DNA from: Slackia heliotrinireducens DSM 20476
GTDB lineage: Bacteria > Actinomycetota > Coriobacteriia > Coriobacteriales > Eggerthellaceae
Reading direction: 5' to 3'
NCBI RefSeq assembly: GCF_000023885.1
Contig: NC_013165.1
Location: 2,604,001-2,668,000 of the forward strand
Length of the DNA stretch: 64,000 bases
Part shown: in pieces, positions 26,677 through 32,871 of the stretch
How positions within the stretch are numbered: the stretch's first letter is position 1
How the letters are laid out: each line of letters starts with the position of its first letter
Position numbers and translations under genes: made by a program
Notes under the pieces: model-generated
Told to the model about the DNA's origin: nothing
Databases searched by the model: none
Seen by the model: the letters and a program-made list of their open reading frames with translations, nothing else

Positions 26677-27376
26677 GAGCCTCCTTGTCGGCGATATCCG
26701 CCTGAGTGTAGTCGGACTCGGTACGCGAACGCACCGCGATGGCGAAAGCCGACGAAAAACTCCGTCACTTATCTGCAAGGGTTCCACAGCCAGGCGGCAT
26801 TTCAAGCTCTGCCCCGCACTGCGGGTCGCCTTCGATCCGGATTCGAAACCACGCCCTGACAACGACGAATCGTCGTGCGTTGCGGCGAGCTGGCATTTTT
26901 CGGCACGCAAGCCCCCATCGTCCGAATCACCATCGTGAAACGAGGCCTCTGCACCCTGTCGTGCAACGAAATCTCAATTTGCGGAGCACTTGAGGGGATA
27001 ATCCGCGCAAACAGCCTCCTGCCGATAGGTTGTGAGCTCGGAAGGCTTTGTGTTTCGCCACAACCTAACGTATTCTGTTGCGTATCTTAAGGTCATCTGG
27101 TCATGAAGCATCCTCGTAACGCGTCGAAGGAGCCTCTTCGCGCAGATTATCCCCCTCAAGTGCTCCCAAAGTCGGATTTTCGTTGCACGAAGCCCGCCAG
27201 GAACCCTGGCAAGCCCGCCAACCGCCGCCGTTCGAACTGCGGCATTCCCGGTAGAAGCCGCCGGATGCCCGCAGGCGCGCACGACCGATTACGAAAGGAT
27301 GCCCAGATGTGCGGGCTTGCCGTCCTGAACTGCAGTATCATAGGAACATTCACTTTGAGATGCAGATGGAGGAGCC
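26677..27376. other. 700-bp intergenic region holding element copy 2
   Basis: Apart from the inverted-repeat element (26962-27187) I see no coding frame with a ribosome site or family resemblance. Divergent promoters for the GH25 and PARG-like genes are expected but not clear. Confidence 0.4.
26962..27187. repeat. inverted-repeat element, copy 2 (226 bp)
   Basis: Arms 26962-27008 and 27140-27187 run inward from TGCAACGAAA through AGCACTTGAGG to GGGGATAAT and CGCGC. The order matches copy 1 at 3624-3838, with substitutions. The ~130-bp spacer is unrelated to copy 1 and contains CACAACCTA/TAGGTTGTG complementary segments (~27021 and ~27059), so it can fold on itself. Confidence 0.75.
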
Positions 27377-28228
27377 ATGCCCACAAAAGAAGAGCGCGCG
27401 AAGCAGGCTGCCAAGCACCTTGCCTTCGTCAACACCGTATTCGCCAGCGACACTGCCGCAAGCATCGAAGCGACCGTCGTCTACGAGGACGGTGACGGAC
27501 GCGAACTGGCCGTTCCCGAACCCCGCTTCGAGGCCACCGCGACAGACGCCACCACCGACTTCACGGTAACGGCCCTGTTCAAGGCCCAGGGCAAGGTAGC
27601 CGTGGTCGACCCCTGCGCCTTCACCAAGCCCGGCGGCAATTACGTCGAAGGCGCCTTCGGTCCTGAACAGGTGCTTTGTGCCGACAGCAACCTTTACCCC
27701 ATCCTGTGCGGCCTGAAAGAAACCTACCACGACGCCAACCGCGACTATTGGTCGGGGCAGCTGTTCACCGACCGGGCCCTGTGGATTCCCGACGTCAAGT
27801 TCACCCGCTCGGGCGACCTGCGCACCGCCGGCATCGTGGCTGTTCCTGCACCCAACCGCACCCGTGCCCTTGAAAATCACCGCTCCGCTGCCGAATGCGA
27901 CCAGGCCATCAAGACCCGCATCGAAACCATCATGCGCGTCGCCGCTGCAAACGGCGTCGACACCCTTATCTGCAACGCTTTCGGCTGCGGCTTCAACGGC
28001 AACGACGACACGGTCGTCGCCCAGCTGTTCCGCGACTGGATCGACGCCCACCAGGGCGTTTTCGAAAATGTGATCTTCGCCGTACCCCGCGCGAACTTCG
28101 CCGCATTCGACGCGCTGTTCGCAGCCCCCGAAATCGAAGAACCCGTTTACGTTCCCACCGACGAGGAGGACGAGGACGACTTCGACATCTACAGCATCGA
28201 GCTGCCCGAAGGCATCACGCTGCGCTAG
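27377..28228 (+). CDS. PARG-like (TIGR02452-type) macrodomain protein with altered active site
   Basis: 283 aa, ATG after GGAGGAG. The macrodomain core reads VVDPCAFTKPGG, NYVEGAFGPEQVLCADSNLY and later CNAFGCGFNGN, matching microbial poly(ADP-ribose) glycohydrolase folds. The family signature is GGG-x(6-8)-QEE. Here it reads GGN (86-88) and PEQ (96-98), so the residue aligned with the catalytic second Glu is Gln98. It may bind rather than hydrolyse ADP-ribose (inference). The C-terminal ~25 residues are very acidic. It is followed by a strong terminator and sits near HIRAN and ADP-ribosylglycohydrolase genes. Confidence 0.82.
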   Translation: MPTKEERAKQAAKHLAFVNTVFASDTAASIEATVVYEDGDGRELAVPEPRFEATATDATTDFTVTALFKAQGKVAVVDPCAFTKPGGNYVEGAFGPEQVLCADSNLYPILCGLKETYHDANRDYWSGQLFTDRALWIPDVKFTRSGDLRTAGIVAVPAPNRTRALENHRSAAECDQAIKTRIETIMRVAAANGVDTLICNAFGCGFNGNDDTVVAQLFRDWIDAHQGVFENVIFAVPRANFAAFDALFAAPEIEEPVYVPTDEEDEDDFDIYSIELPEGITLR

Positions 28229-28243
28229 ACACCCCGTGCATAT

Positions 28244-28282
28244 AAGAACCGCAGGCCCTTGTTGACCTGCGGTTCTTCTTTT
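28244..28282. terminator. terminator between the PARG-like and HIRAN genes
   Basis: A 12-bp perfect stem (28244-28255 with 28266-28277) is followed by CTTTTA. It lies 15 nt past the PARG-like stop and can serve both converging genes. Confidence 0.9.
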
Positions 28283-28296
28283 ATGAAGCGAACGTA

Positions 28297-28980
28297 CTAA
28301 GCGCACGGGTTGTGAGCGCGAATGTCCAGCCGAACGCGGTACGGGCCCTCGCGGTCGTCGTCGACGGAGATGCGGACGTTGCTCGCCGTTGCCTCCCATC
28401 CGCTGTCCATCAAGTCGGCCAGCGTAGACGCCACATCGGCCGGTACATATCCGCCATGCAGCCCGTCGGCGTATACGGCTATGGCGTTCGGGTCGTATTC
28501 GTTATTCGGCTCCCTGACCAGGTCGATTTCGAGTCCGTAGGTGAATTCGGCATGCGACCAGGCCACGTCGTGGTTGTCGAACTTCGTGCCGGCCACATAC
28601 GTATGGAAATACAGATCCTCGTCTTCGTCATTGTCCGCGGCCCAAGGGTCTTCGCTATCGCCGTCTTCGTCATCGATGGTGTCACACCAGCTGCTTGCTG
28701 CCGACGGCTCGCTGGTCCAGGGATACTCGCTTTCAAGTACATCGTTCCAAGAATCCGTGGCCCGGTTGAAACCATCGTCGTCAGATGAATTCAGCCACGC
28801 ATCCAACGCGGACTTGCGCTGCGACGACGCCTTCGGCTTCGTCCGTGAGGAAGTCGTCCAAGCATCGTCGTCCGAACCGCCCTCTGTTCCGAACACGTCG
28901 AATATCACGTGGTGGCCGACGGACGCTTCGAAGGGGTCCATGCGCCCATTGTCGTTGAAATCGAACGGTCCGCCGTACAT
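28297..28980 (-). CDS. HIRAN-domain protein with acidic linker and EF-hand-like N-terminal loop
   Basis: 227 aa, ATG after AAGGAGG. The C-terminal ~105 residues form a HIRAN domain: FHTYVAGTKFDNHD, LVREPNNEYDPNAIAVYA, GGYVPADVASTLADLMDSG. HIRAN domains bind 3' DNA ends or stalled forks in eukaryotic HLTF; stand-alone bacterial versions are poorly known. Residues 7-18 (DFNDNGRMDPFE) match an EF-hand calcium-loop pattern. The middle ~100 residues are Asp/Glu/Ser/Trp-rich and probably disordered. It is a single gene, convergent with the PARG-like gene. Confidence 0.85.
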   Translation of the reverse strand: MYGGPFDFNDNGRMDPFEASVGHHVIFDVFGTEGGSDDDAWTTSSRTKPKASSQRKSALDAWLNSSDDDGFNRATDSWNDVLESEYPWTSEPSAASSWCDTIDDEDGDSEDPWAADNDEDEDLYFHTYVAGTKFDNHDVAWSHAEFTYGLEIDLVREPNNEYDPNAIAVYADGLHGGYVPADVASTLADLMDSGWEATASNVRISVDDDREGPYRVRLDIRAHNPCA

Positions 28981-29282
28981 GGTGCCTCCTTATCCGTGGA
29001 TGTCATCATGATACGCCGGCAACGCCTTCCTTATGAACAGGAAACGGGACAGCAACGATTTTCCCAGCTGGTCTGAAGGACCAGCTGACCGAATCGGGTC
29101 ACACAAGGCACATGCGACTTCCTGCAACCTCGCATGACCTGCGAATTCCGCGACGCACGAAGACGGTGCATGCGCAACGTGCGCCATACCGCACGACTGG
29201 CAGACCGGGGGACGAACACGTCGGCTCCTTTGCAGGCGGTCCGTCAGCTTGCTATCATTTCTGCAGTCGAAAGGAGCATCGC
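28981..29282. other. 302-bp divergent intergenic region
   Basis: It contains a 9-bp perfect hairpin (CAGCTGGTC 29065-29073 with GACCAGCTG 29079-29087) and a TATCAT -10-like box near 29253 for the ADP-ribosylglycohydrolase. No gene seen. Confidence 0.35.
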
Positions 29283-30122
29283 ATGAACAACGTGGCCAAT
29301 TGCCTGTACGGAGCCATGATCGGAGACATCGCCGGATCTCGTTTCGAATGGAACGCGACTAAACACAAAACGGGGTACGCCCTGTTCGACAGCGAATGCT
29401 GCTACACCGACGACACCGCCATGACCATCGCCATCGCGCGGGCGCTTATGGCCTCGGGCCGCGATGCGGAGCGTTTCGAATCCCTTGCCGTGCAGGAGCT
29501 TCGGGATGTGGGCCGAAGGTTCCCCCATGCCGGCTACGGCGGATCGTTCAGGCGTTGGCTCAAAAACCCGAATCCCGAACCCTACAACAGCTGGGGCAAC
29601 GGTTCGGCCATGCGCGTTTCGAGCTGCGGATATGCCGCGCGCACGCTGGACGAGGCCCTTCAGCTGGCCGAAGCATCCGCCCGCGTCACCCACAACCACC
29701 CCGAAGGCATCAAGGGCGCGCAGGCTACGGCCGCGGCCATCTATTTGGCCCGCACCGGCGCCGACAAGGACTCCATCAGGGACTACGTTGAAACCACGTT
29801 CGAATACGACCTGCACCGCACACTGAACGACATCCGTCCCGGCTACGCCTTCGACGTGTCCTGCCAAGGCTCGGTGCCCGAATCCATCATCTGCTTTTTG
29901 GAGTCTGACAGCTACGAGGACACTCTGCGCAACGCCATCTCCCTTGGAGGCGACAGCGACACCATGGCGGCTATCGGAGGCAGCATCGCCTGGGCGTTCT
30001 ACCTGGGCGGAAAGGACCTGGCGGAAGAGCCGGAAGCCGACCTTGCCAGCCAGGCCGACCTGTTCCTTCCCCAAGAGTTCATCCAAACCGCCCGGCAATT
30101 CGACGAGTTCTGCCTGGCATAG
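29283..30122 (+). CDS. ADP-ribosylglycohydrolase (ARH/DraG family)
   Basis: 279 aa from ATG 29283, preceded by GAAAGGAG. Two metal-binding blocks are visible: YTDDTAMT (41-48) and GGDSDTMAAIGGSIAWAF (~223). GAMIGDIAGSRFE at the N-terminus and THNHPEGIKGAQA in the middle are family hallmarks. Members remove ADP-ribose from Arg, Ser or other acceptors, or hydrolyse related compounds; the target here is unknown. No ADP-ribosyltransferase was recognised within the window. Confidence 0.93.
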   Translation: MNNVANCLYGAMIGDIAGSRFEWNATKHKTGYALFDSECCYTDDTAMTIAIARALMASGRDAERFESLAVQELRDVGRRFPHAGYGGSFRRWLKNPNPEPYNSWGNGSAMRVSSCGYAARTLDEALQLAEASARVTHNHPEGIKGAQATAAAIYLARTGADKDSIRDYVETTFEYDLHRTLNDIRPGYAFDVSCQGSVPESIICFLESDSYEDTLRNAISLGGDSDTMAAIGGSIAWAFYLGGKDLAEEPEADLASQADLFLPQEFIQTARQFDEFCLA

Positions 30123-30180
30123 CCCATGAAGTGCGGAAACACGGTTTCGGCTATGCTCTTGGATTTCGAATAGGAGCACC

Positions 30181-31365
30181 ATGCAGACGATTCTCGACTA
30201 TCTTGATTGGCGCGGCGACCTGTCGTTCACGACCAGCCCCTTCAACGAGGTGGACAACCTGATCCTGTCCGAGCTCGTCTACCTCGAGCTTGACGGCATC
30301 GTCGGCGGGCTGGAATCGGACGACTTCCCCACCTTGGCCCAAACCCAGAAGGAACTCGAGCGCCGCGGCGTCAAGCCGTCGTCGCCGATCAACAACCCGC
30401 ACATCCTGGCGAGCAAGGCCGCCGAAACCGACCGGTACCGCGACGTGCGGCTGGCCTGGTACCAGTCGAACGTCGATGCCGCGCGCCAGGTCCAATACGG
30501 CGCCGTCACCTTCTTCCTTCCGGACGGCACCGTCTACGTGGCGTTCCGTGGAACGGACAGCACCATTGTCGGCTGGCGTGAGGACTTCAACCTGTGGTAT
30601 TCCGACTCCACCCCAGGTCAGGACCACGCTCTCGCCTACCTGGATGCCGTTGCCGGCAAAACCCAGGGCGACTTGACGGTGGGCGGCCACTCCAAAGGCG
30701 GCAACCTGGCCATATACGCCGCAGCCTTCGGCCCCTACCGGGTGCGCGAACGCGTCCGCGTCGTCTACTCCAACGACGGGCCCGGGTTCAACAAGAAGAT
30801 CATCGCCACACCCCAGTACCACGCGGTGCTGCCGAAGGTGCGCCACATCATTCCCGAATCGTCGCTCATCGGCATCCTCATGGCGAACACCCCGATAAAG
30901 ACCATCGTCAAAAGCACGGCGTCCGGCGTCCAGCAGCACGACCCGTACACCTGGGCTGTGCTGGGAACCTCTTTCGAACTGGCCGACGAACTGTCTAGCA
31001 TAAGCCTGTTCGCCAACGACACCTTCAACCGTTGGTTCACCACCATGGATGAGGACAGCCGACGCACCGTGGTGAACGCGGTGTTCGATTCGTGGGAGGC
31101 ATCCGGCGCGACCACCGTGTCGGAGTTCAGAAGCATGAACCCTTCTGCATATGCGGCCATCCTGAAAAACGTTGCGGACCTGGACGCGGACACCAAACGC
31201 GAGGTGATGGACTCCGTAGGCAAGCTTTTCGAAGCCGGCGCCAGGACGTTTGCCGAGGGAGCGAAAAACCGCACCAAGGCAGCGCTGGAGCAGCATGTGG
31301 CCTCGCGCATCCAGACGAGCCGCGTGCAAATGCCCGCGCTTGAGCACCAGCGCCCGCAATCCTGA
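30181..31365 (+). CDS. DUF2974 (Mbeg1-like) alpha/beta hydrolase, paralogue 1
   Basis: 394 aa, ATG after AATAGGAG. The nucleophile elbow GGHSKGGNLA puts Ser at 171. FLPDGTVYVAFRGTDSTIVG and GWREDFNLWY are the conserved DUF2974 blocks. It is probably a cytosolic lipase/esterase-like enzyme of unknown substrate; no signal peptide is seen. The C-terminal ~90 residues are helical and charged. It is clearly paralogous to the gene at 51992. It lies 58 bp after the ADP-ribosylglycohydrolase with no terminator between, so they may be co-transcribed. Confidence 0.88.
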   Translation: MQTILDYLDWRGDLSFTTSPFNEVDNLILSELVYLELDGIVGGLESDDFPTLAQTQKELERRGVKPSSPINNPHILASKAAETDRYRDVRLAWYQSNVDAARQVQYGAVTFFLPDGTVYVAFRGTDSTIVGWREDFNLWYSDSTPGQDHALAYLDAVAGKTQGDLTVGGHSKGGNLAIYAAAFGPYRVRERVRVVYSNDGPGFNKKIIATPQYHAVLPKVRHIIPESSLIGILMANTPIKTIVKSTASGVQQHDPYTWAVLGTSFELADELSSISLFANDTFNRWFTTMDEDSRRTVVNAVFDSWEASGATTVSEFRSMNPSAYAAILKNVADLDADTKREVMDSVGKLFEAGARTFAEGAKNRTKAALEQHVASRIQTSRVQMPALEHQRPQS

Positions 31366-31434
31366 GACGGACGCCGTCTGTTCATGACAAACATATAACA
31401 GGCGTGTGTATACGCATACGGCCTATCTCTCCTG

Positions 31435-31443
31435 TGATATAAT
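31435..31443 (+). promoter_or_regulatory. extended -10 promoter of the four-gene operon
   Basis: TGATATAAT is an extended -10 (TGn plus TATAAT 31438-31443) in the most AT-rich stretch nearby, about 63 nt ahead of the operon's first ATG. No clear -35 is seen. Confidence 0.6.
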
Positions 31444-31455
31444 TAGCCTTATCTT

Positions 31456-31483
31456 ATTGTATACAATTTAATTGCTCGCAATT
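31456..31483. promoter_or_regulatory. two adjacent dyads in the operon leader
   Basis: ATTGTATACAAT (31456-31467, perfect palindrome) and AATTGC-TC-GCAATT (31470-31483) lie just downstream of the -10, between it and the ribosome site. Placement suggests a repressor operator or an early mRNA structure. Confidence 0.45.
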
Positions 31484-31505
31484 GTTTTATGAGGGGGATA
31501 CTCGC

Positions 31506-32867
31506 ATGGACCGTATTCTGGCTTTGATTGTCCGCTTTTGCGCGTTCCTCGGTCGGTTCACAAACCGCGTCTCATATCGGCCCCTCGACTCGCACGGCGC
31601 AGACGACCCGCTGAAAATCCTGCTCGTAGGGTACAACGGGGCCCGCAACACCGGATCCGACGTCCGTGTCGCGTCGCTCATTACCCAGCTCAACGACGAA
31701 TTCGGCAGCGACCGCATACGCATGTCCCTCATGTCGCTGGACCCGTCCAGCACCGAACCCTACCTCGCGCCCAACGTGGACGCCATCCCCTTTGACACCA
31801 TGTTCTTCCTCCCGCTGCTGAAAGCCTGCAGCACCCACGAAGTCATCATCTTGTGCGAAGGATCCATGCTCAAAAGCAAGTTTGCCAACGGCCTAACCCT
31901 GTTCATGTGCGAGGCGGCCGGCATCGCAAAAGCCCAGCACAAGCCCTGCATCGCCTATGGAGGCGAAGCAGGCGACATGGATGCCTTCGTCAGCAACACC
32001 GCCCGCAAGCTCTGCACCGACGCCAAGTTCATCGCCCGCACCGAAGGTTCCCGCGAAGCCATGCGGCAGCTGGGGTTCGAAGCCGAGCTGGGCACGGACA
32101 CCGCATGGACCTTCGACGGTGCCCACGCCTCCGAAAAGGCCCGTGACCTGCTTGTATCCCAGGGTTGGAACGGCACCCAGCCCCTGCTGGGGATCGCGGT
32201 CATCAACCCCTTCTGCTGGCCGGCCAAGCCTTCGCTGGGCAGACTCGCTAAATCGGCCCTGACAGGCACCTGGGAGCAGCACTACCAGAAATGGTATTTC
32301 TTCAGCTGGTCGGAAGAGCGCGCCCGCGCCTTCGAAACGTATTTGCAGAAAATGGCCCAGGCCGTCGAAGACGCCTGTGCGAAATACGGGTTCTTCCCCG
32401 TCATCATCGGCATGGAAAAGCTCGACCTGGAGGCCTGCACCAGGCTCGGCGCCATGACCGAACGCCCCCATGCCAGCATCTTGTCCAATAACCAGGACGG
32501 CTACGTCATCTCCGAGGTCATCGGAATGCTGAGCCGGCTGGCCACCTCGCGTTACCACGCGGCTGTGCTGGCCATCAAGCAGGGCATATGCCCGATCGGC
32601 GTGTCCATGGATGAGCGTCTGCAGAACCTGTTCGAGGATGCAGGAATCAGCAAAACCCTGCTCCTGAGCGTAAACGACCCAGCCCTGGAGACGTCCATGG
32701 CGAAAGCCCTGGACGAGGTTTCGAACCTGAGCCAGGAGAAGCATGCGGAACTGAGCCGCTATGTCGACGACCGCCGTGCGTTGTGCCGTCGCATGGCCGT
32801 TGACACCAAACGCTATCTTGCGGAGTTCAGCCCGCTTGCCCACGACCTGCACCTGAAGGAGGCCTAG
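31506..32867 (+). CDS. polysaccharide pyruvyl transferase family protein
   Basis: 453 aa from ATG 31506, with GAGGGGG 8 nt upstream. LLVGYNGARNTGSDVRVASL is the family's N-terminal glycine block; YGGEAGDMDAF, GTDTAWTF and SRYHAAVLAIKQGICPIGVS match its conserved C-terminal half. Members such as CsaB add pyruvyl ketals to envelope glycans, but many homologues have other or unknown donors. It is the first gene of a four-gene operon (4-bp gap to the next), suggesting it acts on a glycan or lipid-linked product made by the following enzymes (inference). Confidence 0.82.
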   Translation: MDRILALIVRFCAFLGRFTNRVSYRPLDSHGADDPLKILLVGYNGARNTGSDVRVASLITQLNDEFGSDRIRMSLMSLDPSSTEPYLAPNVDAIPFDTMFFLPLLKACSTHEVIILCEGSMLKSKFANGLTLFMCEAAGIAKAQHKPCIAYGGEAGDMDAFVSNTARKLCTDAKFIARTEGSREAMRQLGFEAELGTDTAWTFDGAHASEKARDLLVSQGWNGTQPLLGIAVINPFCWPAKPSLGRLAKSALTGTWEQHYQKWYFFSWSEERARAFETYLQKMAQAVEDACAKYGFFPVIIGMEKLDLEACTRLGAMTERPHASILSNNQDGYVISEVIGMLSRLATSRYHAAVLAIKQGICPIGVSMDERLQNLFEDAGISKTLLLSVNDPALETSMAKALDEVSNLSQEKHAELSRYVDDRRALCRRMAVDTKRYLAEFSPLAHDLHLKEA

Positions 32868-32871
32868 CCCC

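Noticed and set aside
29065-29087. Perfect 9-bp hairpin considered as part of a tRNA or terminator
   Set aside because: No tRNA arms around it and no T-run on either side.
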